Shown in pieces: positions 47,701 through 59,475 of a stretch of 64,000 nucleotides of DNA. The DNA comes from Lepidostoma basale (lineage: Eukaryota > Arthropoda > Insecta > Trichoptera > Lepidostomatidae), in NCBI GenBank assembly GCA_022606425.2, contig JAHDVF020000754.1:372001-436000 (forward strand), in the 5' to 3' direction. A program made the position numbers and the translations under genes. Within the stretch, counting starts at the first letter, position 1. Each line of letters starts with the position of its first letter. The notes under the pieces are model-generated. The model worked only from the letters and a program-made list of their open reading frames with translations. It had not been told where the DNA came from and made no database searches.

Positions 47701-48370
47701 GCTAAGTATTATCACAAAAGTGATCATTAATTTCGATAGGTTAGCCTTGGAAATTAATTCAGTTATATACTATGTTGAACAGATTTTTTGTGGCAAATTA
47801 AGATAGATCTAAGACCAAATGTATGCGCTTAGTAAAATTAGGATCTATTTCAGAATAACGTGCTTGCTAGTGAGTATGTGGTCATGGCCTAAATTTAAAA
47901 TCCCATTCAAATATTAACAAGATTTACGAAAAAATGTTAATACCGTTTGCGAAAACATAAGATAAGACATTTTATACTAATTGAATCATAAAGTTTAAAA
48001 GCGATACGCAGAGCAATAAACACAATAAAGACAAAGTCTTAATTTCTAGAAAACGGGTCAAGCCGCGATTTTTTAGCAAAACTCACGTATATTCGAATAT
48101 GTTTAATATATAAATTATGGATATCAGAAAATTTAGAATTCTGATACGGCAAAACCTGTCAAGCAGTATTAAAAAAATGGAGCTTTTAATTTTTTTTGTT
48201 ATTAAATCTGGAATAATCTAAGCTTCTCGCCATCCGCTAACAGATATTTCTATCTCTAGTTCATTATTTTATTTGTGTGTATGGATTGCGGTAGGATCGT
48301 TTAAAAGGTAGGTATATACTTGTTTGAAGATTTTATATTTTACATTGGTTTTTCGTGCGAATTTGAACGA
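47701..48370. other. AT-rich spacer
   Basis: Nothing recognised. Confidence 0.3.
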
Positions 48371-49570
48371 ATGATAATGGAAAGAGATTGTTTGATGTGT
48401 GCCTGGAGTGGAGCGTCTTTGACTCAAACATGATGTTTGATCATAAGAGGATTCATCAGTATACAAGGGAGAGAGGGAATGAAAGGACGACTATCGATTA
48501 CGTCATCGTTGACTCTAGATTACGGGCGGACACTGTAGATACCAGAGTGTTCAGAGGGGCCGAACTCGGAACAGACCACTTTTTGGTGGTGACAAAGGTT
48601 AATCTGTTCCGAGGCTGGCGCACCAAGAAGAACAAAACAGTGACCGCCCGCCGGGCAATAAGTCTGTTTATTATTAATTATGCGGTCGAATTTTAAAATA
48701 AAGAGTAAAAAAGACGACGATTATAGGAGTGTGAAATTTACAAGGATCATTTACGACCGGAAGAGGATGCATGGATCAGATTTTTGCACTTCGAACGCTT
48801 GCGGAGAAGTTTATGGCTAAAAGGCGTTAGCTATAGGTTTGATATCATAAAGGGTGTTAAGTAGGGCTGCGTGATGTCTTCATAGTTGTTCAATCTGTAC
48901 ATGGACAAGTGTATAAAAGAACCGAAAGGAATAAATGCTGGTGCTAAGATGAGTGATTTGTCTGTAAATTGTCAGCTTTACGCGGAAGATGCCGTTCTCG
49001 CTGCGGATAGTGCGGACGAATTACGAGTCTTGGTATTGGTATCGAGAACGTACATATGATGTATGCAAGTCAAATGACTTATTAATGAATATCGGAATGT
49101 CAACGATGATAGTTTTTGAAAGCCATGAGCAAATAACAGTTTGTTACATAAGTGTGAATAAAGAGAACTTGGAGCAGGTGAGTGAATTTTTGTATTTTAG
49201 GAGCATGTTCACAGTGGATGGCTGAACGGATAGTGACGTCGAAAGAAAGGTTGGTGCGGTAACGAATTCAACGGAACTTTAAAAATAGTTATTGGAAACA
49301 AGAATTTATCAATGAAAGCGAAAATAGCCGTTCACATTGGAGTTCTGGTCCCAACCCTTATGTATGGAAGCGAAGCATGGAATTGGCAGAAGAAGGATGA
49401 GAGCAGAATAAATGCGGAAGAGTTGAGGTCCCTAAGACTAATAGTGGTAAAACGATGTAGGACAGTATTTCAAATGCTGATATGAGAAAGGATCCTTGCG
49501 TTGGTTCGGATATATTGAGCTCATAGATGGAGAAAGAATAGTTAAGAAAGAATTTAGTATTCTGTACTCT
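48370..49570 (+). mobile_element. LINE internal fragment: endonuclease end, RT and C-terminus
   Basis: The same family as the TTAG-tailed 3' fragments, but a longer internal piece. 48460-48620 encodes the endonuclease C-terminus (TTIDYVIVDSRLRADTVDTR, GTDHFLVVTKV). 48860-49010 encodes RT parts (LFNLYMDKCIKEP, YAEDAVLAAD, where YADD has become YAED). 49180-49440 gives VLVPTLMYGSEAWNWQKKDE. Part of the RT between 48700 and 48850 is deleted. Multiple stops. Truncated before the TTAG tail. Confidence 0.85.
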
Positions 49571-50389
49571 GTAGTTTTTACCTCGTTACCTTATTGACAA
49601 ATTATTCTATTATCCCCAATTAAAACCCAAAAATGGGCTCATGTATGAAAATGAATATGTAATGATTATTTTGTTCATTGTGAATCAAAATTTCATTGAC
49701 ATTTTGATTGATAATTCGATTTATAGGTATTTACAAAATTAGTTTTTGCTTATTTTCACTTTAGAGACATTGTATTTTTGAAGTTTTGTTGGGTAAAATA
49801 TATATAATATTAAACATATATTTTTACGGGCGTATAACTCATTTAGAACATCTACTATATTTGTCAATGGTATTCTGTTTTTTTTTTTTACATTTTCACA
49901 TGTTACATGTTCTTGTGTTTGAAATCATTTTGATATCTATTTTTTATGATCTAAATCTTTGAATTTTCCAATTTTGAGTTTATTTATCCTGATTTATTTC
50001 CAAGATATTATAGCTATCATTGGAAGAACGATATTAAACCAACCAAACTTATTATAATCATAATAAAAGTATCAAAGGTTTAACATGTGAATATTAATAT
50101 TGAAATTAATATGAGTAAAACGGTTTATATCACTCAGGATTTAATATTACACATATATAATAACATTACACATACACATTGTTTCAAATGGTTTATATCG
50201 TTCTACTAATAATGAATGTAAAACATCTTCGAAAGATATATTAACCATATCTGTACTTGAGAACCATAAAGTCTTAAGTATTTTTTGTATGAAATGAGTT
50301 ATAATATTCAAGTCAGACATTCATAATGTTTTAAGTCCGTCCAGGGTAATTATCTGCCTCAATGATAACTTCTTACCACTCTTGTACGT
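49571..50389. other. AT-rich spacer
   Basis: No recognisable feature. Confidence 0.3.
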
Positions 50390-50858
50390 TCAGGATGTTG
50401 TGTCGCTTACAATAGATGGGCGCTTATTCGAAGAGATGGGCATCTCATAACCCATTTCTTTAGATTACTCAGGGGATATTTAGAGAACTCGGCCGTGCTG
50501 GAGGGTGTTCGGCTTTTTGTCCCTGATAGATATCTCCGACAGCGACAGCATAGATTGTTTTACATATCGGCCGCCAGAACCAACCTGCCTCTGGTGACAC
50601 CGGTGGGAAGAGCAATTAATCTGCTGAACGCGGTCTCCTCGGAGATCGACGTCTTTCATATTAGTGAAAGTACGTCCAGAAGGCAAATACTCTTAATTCT
50701 GGAGAGTATCCTGTCTTCCTAATGTCGAACCATCTCTCATGCGTTTCTGGTAGTATACTATATATAATACAATATATTATTTTACCTGTTCTCAATAGAT
50801 GCCTTAAAAATTAATTTTGTAATGTCTGTTGATGAAATAAACTGATTTGATTTGATAA
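50390..50858 (+). mobile_element. LINE 3' end (AATAAACTGATTTGAT family)
   Basis: The frame 50495-50722 encodes a LINE polyprotein C-terminus: YLRQRQHRLFYISAARTNLP, then GRAINLLNAVSSEIDVFHIS. Downstream TTACCTGTTCTCAATAGATG and ATAAACTGATTTGATTTGAT form the 3' end shared with 20905-21045 and 60995-61040. A different family from the TTAG- and AAG-tailed LINEs. Confidence 0.78.
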
Positions 50859-51704
50859 AATGTGATATGTATAAGTCATTTGGACCAAAAACTCAATTAG
50901 GCCATTATGGGTTCTTAGATACAGATGTTTTTATATATATATTTTTATGTATATTAAACATAATGACAAAATGCATATTTTGTGAATGCAGCGATAATAT
51001 GCATGTATACTCGTACGGTGTCTGCTTATCCCACTTATAAGCGCAATCAATATGAAATATTATGCATGCATATATTATACTGAATGTACTTAATGCGTCT
51101 GATGCAACAGTCATTGTTGAAGCATTCCGACGGGGGAGTACCTACCGCATAAGGAAAGCTGTTCATTCGATTGTCAAACTGTTGTTTAGCATATTGCAAG
51201 GGAGATTATTGATTAATCTAACACGGATCACAGTGGGAAATATTATTTTTAGCTCGGACACTCATTCATATTATACAGCATTATAACAAATCCGTTCTGG
51301 TAGAGCCAACAATGACATCAGCGTTTTTTATCTGTAGAGAACAAATATACGGCCGAAGAAATTCAAGACAAGTAAAGAAATACATATTTTTTATTGATCA
51401 TTTTCCAAGTACCTAGTTTTCATATCTCTCAACGAGGATAATACTTTCTTTCTAGTGAGACATTTTTTACATTATAAGATTATTAAAATATGTCACGTTG
51501 TCTTTGGTCTGGAAAAATTCATGTAACAGTAAAAATCGCGATACTAGCTACCTATCACATGGCATGAGAATCAAAAGCTTAAAAAAATGTGTACAGAAAT
51601 TTGGTTCAATTAACCTGTTGTATATAATAATATTTAAAGCAACGGGAAACTGTCTCATTAAAGTAGCATCCCAAGGACCAGAAAAGATGTTAGATTAATT
51701 TATA
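50859..51704. other. AT-rich spacer
   Basis: No protein or repeat family recognised. Open frames here are short and compositional. Confidence 0.3.
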
Positions 51705-51895
51705 ATAGTAAATACGATTGTTTAGTGGTTTTACTGGGATTTAATTTATATAAATGATATAAATAGTGACAAATTTGTTTCGCATTGCGAGGGAAATCTC
51801 AAACTGACATGCCAAGGCGAAACAAATTTGACACTATTAATATAATTTATATTATTAAATCCAAGTTAAAGCCTTAAACAATCTTGTTTTATATT
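51705..51895. repeat. inverted-repeat element related to 23462-23660
   Basis: Shares TTTAGTGGTTTTAC, GACAAATTTGTTTCGC and AAGGCGAAACAAATTTG with the SNAPC3-intron palindrome, with the arms again in opposite orientation. The arms have diverged from each other more than in the other copy. Confidence 0.75.
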
Positions 51896-52189
51896 ATAAA
51901 TTAATAATGGAGTTAGACTTTGCTGCACATAATTCCCAAAGATTGAACTTGAATTAATTTTTTTATATTCTTTATCACACTTTTATATCGACACATGAAT
52001 TCTGTTTTAATCACAATTTAAACATTTTTTAAATTATTATGCAGTTATGACATTTTTTTTTACCTCGAAATTAATTTTGCTTTTTGTATTTGTCTATTGT
52101 TAATTTATATGTCGTGTATTATTATTAGGATAACGATTGTGAATAAGTCTAAAGTAAAGATTTTCGAAAAATAATAAATTGTGACAGTC

Positions 52190-52745
52190 TGCAACAGCGT
52201 GAGTGGTGAAAATCTGGAATAAGTGAATGAGTTTTTATATATAGGTAGTATTTTTACAAAGGATGGGCGAGTTGAGGGGGATATTGAATGAAGGGTTGGG
52301 GCAGGCAACAATGAGTGGTGCATTTAAAGTAGTCATCGCAAACAAAAAATCTAAAATGAAAGTGCACAATAATGTTCTTGCACCGACCCTTATGTATGGA
52401 AGTGAAGCATGGAACTGGCAAAAGAAGGATAAAAGTAGAATAAATGCAGTAAAAATGAGATATCTTTGACGAATGAAGAAAGAATGGTAAAAAAATATAT
52501 GTTAGCGATATAAATGGAACAATAAATGAAGGAAGGCTGATGAAAACGTGGCACTATCAAATCAGTCAAATTTTGAATGTTGGCTACGGGAAGAGTCGTA
52601 AAAATCGACGTGCGTACATGAAACAATGTATGAATGTTGAGAAAGCGATGTCAGCAAAGAAAATTGTAGCAGTCCATTTTTTCTGTCTACTCCTTCGGAG
52701 AAACGACGTGTTGGCTAGTAAGTTAGTTAAGTTTAGCTATCCTTA
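52190..52745 (+). mobile_element. LINE 3' fragment, TTAG family
   Basis: Broken frames give VSEFLYIGSIFTKDG near 52220, LAPTLMYGSEAWNWQKKDKS near 52375-52440, NRRAYMKQCMNVEKAM near 52600 and FFCLLLRRND near 52680. It ends near TTAGTTAAG at 52720-52730. Confidence 0.83.
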
Positions 52746-53580
52746 TGAGTGATCTAATTGAAAAATAAATTCGATAACAATTCGGAGAAATGAAATGATG
52801 AAATGAAAGCTACAGGTATATGTTTGGATATTGGATAGCCCTATCTTTTTTTACCTCTGTAATCGAATAACAACCAAAACTTCTAGCTGTTAATAGTACT
52901 CATGAAGCATCTGCCTACTCACACGTATATAACGCGTCTTGACTTAAATGCACTTTACCGACCTGTCGTTAAAGAAATTTAAATCATTGTACAGATATGA
53001 TTAATGTTTAATAGGATAAATATCCGATAAAAGGATCGAACTTTCGATAAAAGGATCATTTCACGAGTATATCTCTCTGCCAGTATTCTTGTCACGTGTC
53101 AAGAGGAATAATGTGAATTAAATCTTCAATCACGTCTCTGGTTTTGTTGATTTTGTTGATCATGGGTTCCAAAACTTATTGTGTCTACTGTATCAGTTTC
53201 GGGATAGTTGTGCGTCATCGTTAAACGAAAAAGCAAAAAAATAAATGTCTCCATTTCAATATTTAAAATTGTAAAATAATTGGTACACATGTTCACATGT
53301 AAAATAATTGGTACACATGGTACACTGGTTCAATTTAGCCAATGCACCCGAAAATAAAAAACTTTCTCGTTATCGATAGACTTGGTCGGTTACAACCTGC
53401 AATTAGTTGTGTTGTTTTTATAATGTAACACCCTTCAATCAGTTTATTTAACATTCAGCATTATTTTTGTACTAGTAGGTTTTGAATTGTTTTGTACTAA
53501 TAGGTTTTTAATTTTTGATTTATTTTACTTTTTTCCAAAAAAGGCCTCCAATGATGATACTTTTACCAACTTATTGAAAG
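52746..53580. other. AT-rich spacer
   Basis: A direct 30-nt duplication (TAAAATAATTGGTACACATG) occurs at 53272 and 53300. Otherwise nothing. Confidence 0.4.
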
Positions 53581-53584
53581 TTAA

Positions 53585-53760
53585 GACATTAACACTGTGG
53601 AGTTCCATAGTAATATACTTTGGGAATTAAAAAAACTTGGTTTTAATAAATTTTTAACAAAAAAATATTAAAATACACGACATGTTTCGGAGGATACCTC
53701 CATCTTCAGGTGTAAAAATATAACAAAAACTAAACAAAGAAAGACTAATAAAAACGCATT
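53585..53760 (-). repeat. short repeat carrying a complete hammerhead
   Basis: The flank TTAACACTGTGGAGTTCCAT at 53588 recurs near 44240. The ribozyme motif is listed separately. The unit has no coding capacity. Confidence 0.6.
53674..53714 (-). ncRNA. hammerhead ribozyme motif, complete
   Basis: Minus strand, 5' to 3': TACAC (stem I), CTGAAGA (53709-53703), T, GGAGG-TAT-CCTCC (stem II), GAAA (53688-53685), self-complementary CATG (stem III), T, C (predicted cleavage after 53679), GTGTA (stem I partner, five perfect pairs). All invariant core residues of the hammerhead are present. Stem III has no loop and could only form between two copies or as a minimal stem, as described for Penelope-like elements and retrozymes. 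Whether it cleaves is not shown. Confidence 0.8.
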
Positions 53761-54790
53761 TAAAATTCGATACAATAAATCAAATTTAAAAATTAACCTG
53801 GGCTATTTGTTATAAGTAGGTACTAACAATTATTTTTTAACAGTAAGAAATAATAAATAATATTAAATAATAATAATACATGATGATAATATAATTTAGA
53901 AAAATTTGTAATTTAGAAAAACATATATTTGAAAAGACATAATTTATATAGAAATTAATAAATGATTAATTTGCATTTGATTGGGAATGGGAGCTTGGGA
54001 GATTAAATGTAGACAAAGTATTTAAGGAGAAAGGAGTAAAAGGAGGATGTTAATATTTTATTTATTTAAAAGTGGTTTAAACAAAGTTTTTTTAATTTCC
54101 AAAGTATAATACTTTTACCCACTAAAACATTCAGACGCCCACACGCGGGAACTACGTACTTTTGGTATTTGGATATTAAATGATAAAAAAAAACTATAAC
54201 ACTGTTTTTTATACTTTTGAGTTATGTCACTCCCGAAAAATATATCAAAACTTCTAGAAAATGGACGAAGTTCGACTTCATTGTTCTAGAAATAATAAGT
54301 AAACACTGTTGAGGCGTTAAATTAAACATATGTGAAATTTGTAAAGTTCGAAAATTATTATGATTGTAGCGCACGTATTAAAGCTACTATCAATTGATCA
54401 ACCCTGATTCTGTATTATCATATTATAAATCTTGTTGAGCTAATTCGAGAACAATATCTTGTTGTGGGTATTACATAGTTGAGGTAGCTTGGAGCGACCA
54501 CCCGGAGAGGAGTATTCTACCACAAACCTGATGTGTTTGCGCGGGTGTGGTTAGATATTATACCACTAAACATATTTTTTATTCTTAATTAATTGCTGTC
54601 TAGTTCGTTAAGCGATTAAAAACTATATTCAGTAGCCAATAATACGAAATAAAAGAGTTCAGATTTTTTTTATATACTAACATAAAATTTCCTTCGATTT
54701 GAATATTTAAATTTGTATGTATCCGTATATAATTATAAATGATTAAATATTAAATAAAATAATAATACATTTTTAGTAAATTGTATTAAC
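53715..54790. other. AT-rich spacer
   Basis: 54470-54560 is less AT-rich. No feature recognised. Confidence 0.3.
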
Positions 54791-54807
54791 AATACTTTAT
54801 TTGGTAA

Positions 54808-54847
54808 CACCAACCGGTTTCGCTCCCGCCGGAGCTTCGTCAGGGTG
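54808..54847 (-). ncRNA. hammerhead ribozyme motif (left arm)
   Basis: Minus strand: CACC, CTGACGA (54843-54837), A, GCTCC-GGCG-GGAGC, GAAA (54821-54818), CCGG, TT, GGTG. Stem I of four pairs, stem II of five, self-complementary stem III box. Confidence 0.75.
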
Positions 54848-54870
54848 AGAGAATAAACTGTTTAGTCTCT

Positions 54871-54910
54871 CACCCTGACGAAGCTCCGGCGGGAGCGAAA
54901 CCGGTTGGTG
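54871..54910 (+). ncRNA. hammerhead ribozyme motif (right arm)
   Basis: Plus strand mirror of the left arm: CACC, CTGACGA (54875-54881), A, GCTCC-GGCG-GGAGC, GAAA (54897-54900), CCGG, T, T (predicted cleavage after 54906), GGTG. In a single transcript the long hairpin of the inverted dimer would compete with this fold. Confidence 0.75.
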
Positions 54911-55221
54911 TTACCGAATAAAGTGGTGTTAATACAATTGTTTAAAAGTGTATTATTATTTTATTTAATAATGTCACCATAAATTAGGTGCTTCATACGA
55001 AAGATTAAATATTACAATGAAATTTACTGGTAAAATTATTTACTAGACATTCAGATTCAATGCAATGTTATTTAGTATTAGACAATAGATTAATATTTGT
55101 TTGTGAATTTTCAATTATGCATAATATGTAAAATTATTAATTTTTGGATACATGACATACATTATTACATATATTTTTATTAGATAATCCATTGTTTTGG
55201 TGGAAACACTTTGATATTTCT

Positions 55222-56290
55222 TCTTCTTCTTCTTTTAATATATCTGACGATCTGTGACACAGAAATCATATCTCGTCGGATGATGAGATCCAGCTGTCCC
55301 TCCATCTCTTAGGCGGTCTTCCAGGTGGGCGGTGTCCGGAGGGGATTTTGTAAGCGGCTGTAAATGCAAGTCTGTCACCATCCATTCGGGCTACATGGTC
55401 TCTCCAGTATCTTCTTCTGGATCTACTGAACGATATCCTCTATTTCGCAAGTTTTTCTTATGTCTACGTTGCGGACACGATCTCGTTTTTTTTCTTCAGT
55501 AATTGATCTTAGGACCTTCATCTCCGATGTTCTAAGTAGTCCCTTGGTTCGCACATTGTCAGCCCGCGTCTCTACAGCGTATGTCATGATAGGTCTCACC
55601 CATGTTTTATAAATTCTGATCTTGCTGTCGACACGCATGTGCTTGTTCTTCCAGACCAGATTCTTCAGACATCCTGACACGGCAGAGACTTTACTGACTT
55701 GTTCAGGTACTTCGGTATAATGGTCATTTTGGCTGCAGATCTCTACTCCCAAATATCTGATACTCATTACTTGCTCCACAGGTATATCATCAACAGTCAG
55801 CTTACATCTTGTAGGTTGCTTAGATATAGTGAGACTTTTTGTTTTGTTGACTGATATAGTCATATTTAACCTTTGTGATACTGTGCGGAATTTGTACAAC
55901 ATTCTTTGCAGGTCATCTTCAGACTCTGCTATTAATGCGGCATCGTCTGCATAGCAAATGACGTTCACAGTTTTACCCAGTCCCAAGCCAGCTACCTCTT
56001 CTATGATTTCGTCCATAATAAGATTGAACAGAAAGGGGCTCAAACTATCTCCCTGTCTTATACCATTGCTTGCAGGAATTTCCCTATACAGTTCATCGTC
56101 AACCTTAATTTTCGTTTAGCAATTGGTATACAGATCTTGGACAATCTTTATCAATGTATTGGATATTCCTCCTTCCTGTAATTTTCTTACAATATCCCTT
56201 AGCAACACCCTGTCAAATACCTTAGTCAGATCGACAAAACATATATAGGCTACTTTATTATATTCAATTGCCTTCTCTTTCAGTTGCCTC
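55222..56290 (-). mobile_element. LINE RT fragment, AAG-tailed
   Basis: The best preserved reverse transcriptase piece. Minus-strand frame 56043-55423 (206 residues) begins MSPFLFNLIMDEIIEEVAG, has the catalytic CYADDAALIAES box, SIRYLGVEI, KNKHMRVDSKIRIYKTWVRP and KGLLRTSEMKVLRSI. The tail continues with RDHVARMDG and PGRPPKRW-like segments to a (GAA)n run at about 55222-55236. Upstream frames to 56290 (KVFDRVLLRDIVRK-like) are broken. 5'-truncated. Confidence 0.88.
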
Positions 56291-58079
56291 AGAATGAAGA
56301 TTTCATCTGCTGTGGAGCAATTTCACGTAGACAAAGATGTAAATTGTTTTCTGGAAACAGAATATGGTGGTCGAGGCGCTTACAGGACTTATGACCTGTC
56401 ATTGGTTGGGTTAAGCGATCGCTTTATGTTAACAACATTTCCCATTCCGCCTTTCTTACGACCACCACGTATGACAAATTTTTGGAAGATGTGTATATGC
56501 TATAATGTTGAGGAACACTTCACATTTTTTATTGTAGTTCAATCTACACTAGCGCCATCCATTAAGATTAGGTGTAAGCATTAAGCAGAAAATCTTTATT
56601 AATGCAATGTGAAAGGCTATGCAGTAATTGTACAGTGCTAGATAATGCCTTATAAAAAAATAATTTACCCGCAATGGGTACAATCCAGTATTTGTCTACA
56701 AGTATTTGTATACATTCAAAATATTATCATGAAATTGTTTAGATAACGATTAGTCCCGAGTTTATAGAAATCTATTTTGTAGAATAATTATGTAAATAAT
56801 TCTCGAGGGCTTCATTACAATGTGACTAATTCAATCTTGGTCAGATATTCTGAGCGAGGTACACGTCCCAGTGACAGGTCACGCCGATTATCTTACTCTA
56901 ATCTCCTTATCGCGGTCTATCGGCCCAACACGGCCACGGAGTTAATACTGCAAGGACGGCCACGGTCATTTTGACCGCTTATTTTGTGCATTTTTAAGAA
57001 CATCAATAATGTACTAATTAATTAAATAGTATGTGTTGTGACGCTTGTAATACCTATTAATACTTCGATATTTGAGATGCCAGTGTTATAGTAAGCGTCT
57101 TGTTATTATATGGTAAGGAACTTATTCATATTATTTATGCTTCGTGTAAAGTAAGATTTGCATAGAAGATTTAGTGTTTTTTTTTGTATTTTTAGGGTCC
57201 AATTGCTTTCTAAAAGAATTAATTTATATACGAAGGTTTTGATATCATCATTTGTTTAAAGTTCCGACCTGTTCCGGTAGCAAGACATTTAATATAATTA
57301 AAAATAAATATTTCGAAGCAACTTTAGAACTTTGGTACGGTTTAGTAAAGATATTATAAAATCCTAACAGTTGTTATTTGGTGTTTCTTAAACAATGATG
57401 TAAAACTCCCCTTTGAATGATTAAGTTTTCATTCTTATTAATTATCGTAAAGTTGTTATTTGTGCAGTGTGTGACATATTGTATTTTCACGGCCGGACTC
57501 AAGCGCGTGGTTACGACAATAAAACTATTACCCGCTATTAGTTGAACGTGGACACGCGTGGGTTAACTGGCAGACGGTGTCAACTTATTAACTCCAGTGA
57601 TGGATACGTCTGAGCATGACAGTTGTCAAAATTAATTGTGTTAGTCAGCTCATAACAATACATTTTTATTTTACTAAGGCCACGAACAGACCATTACCGA
57701 TTTAGATGGGCCAGCCTATACACAAAATGACGTGGAATGATGGATTACCGTGTCTACAAGTATCTGCAGTATTAAATTATGATTTTGTTCCTTAAATATA
57801 AGTACTTAAGGGATGATTTCAAACAATAATCCAAATTAATGGTGGGATATGGTTTTTCCACGAACAACGTGTTCAGAATATTTTTTATACTTTGTTAAAT
57901 AGTATTTAGTATCAGAATATCATACCAATTATAATAGAATACCACATTGTATTTTCACAACACTTTATTTTTCAATTTGCAGACAAGTTTTGGTTGTGAA
58001 CTAACCTTCTTCGACGCACAAATATTTAGGTTAAAATTTTTGAATCGAAGAAGGTTGCGTCACAATTGAAACATGTCTT
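56291..58079. other. intergenic region
   Basis: Mostly featureless. A GC-richer patch is at 56860-56970 and another at 57485-57620. 57390-57420 and 57950-58060 belong to the dispersed short-repeat class (AATGATGTAAAACTC, AGACAAGTTTTGG..CTTCTTCG). No gene recognised. Confidence 0.4.
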
Positions 58080-58440
58080 ATTCTTCTTCTTCCTCCCTAG
58101 CCTCGTCTCATTTACTTAGGGTCGGCTCTTCTTGTGTGGCGTCTGGTGTGATCCAATCTCTTTTGAAAGTTCTTTGAAATGAGTTCCGTCCATGTCAACT
58201 TGGGTCTACTATGTCCCCTAGGTCGCTGGTTCGCTTCCATTATCCTCCATGTAACATGGTCAGTAGGGCACCGCATGACGTGGGCTTATCCTCATCTCCT
58301 CAAGTTTATCCGAGATTATCTTCACTATAAAACTGTCGCGGATGTGGATGTTCCTGATTTGGAAGAAAAACGTTACTCCGCCCCCCACCTCAGGTTTCTC
58401 ATTTCGGCGCTATGCAGTTTATCCTCCTGTTGTTTTTGAG
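58080..58440 (-). mobile_element. LINE C-terminal fragment
   Basis: The plus strand begins TTATTCTTCTTCTTCC, the reversed AAG tail. Minus-strand frames contain HAVRCPTDHVTWRI- and KRDWITPDAT-like segments. The plus-strand open frame is a shadow. Confidence 0.7.
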
Positions 58441-58564
58441 TGGTCAACAACTGAAACATGACTGCAAATCGAAAAAAATCTTTTTTTGAACAAGCAAAGT
58501 GTGTTTCTACTTATTCAAATATGAATCCATAACACAAAGTGAAGGCAAATATATATTATATAAT

Positions 58565-59060
58565 AGAAGTATTTCTTCGTCAGCTTGTCTCCATCCACTG
58601 CTGGATGTAAGCCTCTCCACCCCCACTCTATCTCTCTCGGTCTCTTGCCAGTGTTTTCCAGGCCCTTCCCGCCTGTCTCCTGACACTTCTCCGGTCTAAC
58701 CTTGGCCTCCATTCAGTAACTCTCTGGCTTCATCTTCCATCATCCCGCCGACACACATGACCAGCCCACTGCAAATTCAGCCTCGCAATGCGTATCCCTA
58801 CATAGGTGACCCTGGTGCGTCTTCTAATCTCCACGTTTGGTATATGATATGTAAGCGAGATACCCAACATGAATCATTCCATGGCTCGTTGCGCAACTTT
58901 GATTTTGTGCATTGCTACTTTTGTTAACGTCCATGTTTCGCATCCATAGGTAACACACACTGTTCCAGCACTTATGTTTTTAAATTTTGCGGCATGTCAG
59001 ACTTGAAGATGTTGCCCAGCTTTCCGAATGCAGACCAACCGAGCTCTATTCTCCTATCAA
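58565..59060 (-). mobile_element. LINE C-terminal fragment
   Basis: Contains the complement of the SSGWRQADE-type end (CTTGTCTCCATCCACTGCTG at 58583). Minus-strand WAGHVCRRDD-like near 58760-58740 and the VCYLWMRNMDVNKS-like segment near 58920-58960. Many stops. Confidence 0.65.
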
Positions 59061-59284
59061 TCTCCTTGACTTGACTCCCTCTTCCAAAAGCCAACAGATG
59101 ATCAACCTAACCAAGAAGTATTTAGTATCTTTAAATTCATAATATATTATTAATGAGAACCTGGAATCGTTCCAAAAAAAAAAAAAACAATGTATCACCT
59201 GAATAACGCAAACTTTCCAAGAAATGCACAGTCATTGTTCACATTTAACTGACACCGAGTATATAGGTCCATGGTATTAGAATT

Positions 59285-59475
59285 CCTTTTATAACCTCCA
59301 ACAAGAGTCTTGCACCTTTTAATCCACTGCGAACGGTCTTCTGCAATTTATTTTCAGCTCAACATATGAGATGCAGCTCATATCCTCAAATTCATGTATC
59401 CCCTCAACCATCTCCTCTATTATATCGTTCCCAATGGCGCATAATGTAGCCGATCTTCTGGGGTCATTAATTTAA
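59285..59475 (-). mobile_element. LINE fragment
   Basis: Minus-strand reading near 59475-59430 gives RRSATLCAIGND, a LINE RT C-terminal motif. Short and degraded. Confidence 0.55.

Larger units (their letters stand above)
54794..54924. repeat. inverted-dimer element with a hammerhead on each strand
   Basis: Two 59-nt arms with one mismatch around a 13-nt loop. Each arm is a full hammerhead in its own direction. A conserved box GGTGCTTCATACGA follows at 54988. Confidence 0.88.

Noticed and set aside
48388..48696. A 102-codon frame that looks like a nuclease-related protein
   Set aside because: IDYVIVDSRLR and GTDHFLVVTKV are the LINE endonuclease C-terminus, and the RT follows. It is a retrotransposon fragment, not a host gene.
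55423..56043. A clean 206-codon reverse transcriptase frame
   Set aside because: It lacks the N-terminal half and the 3' part is broken. Treated as a LINE fragment rather than a gene.
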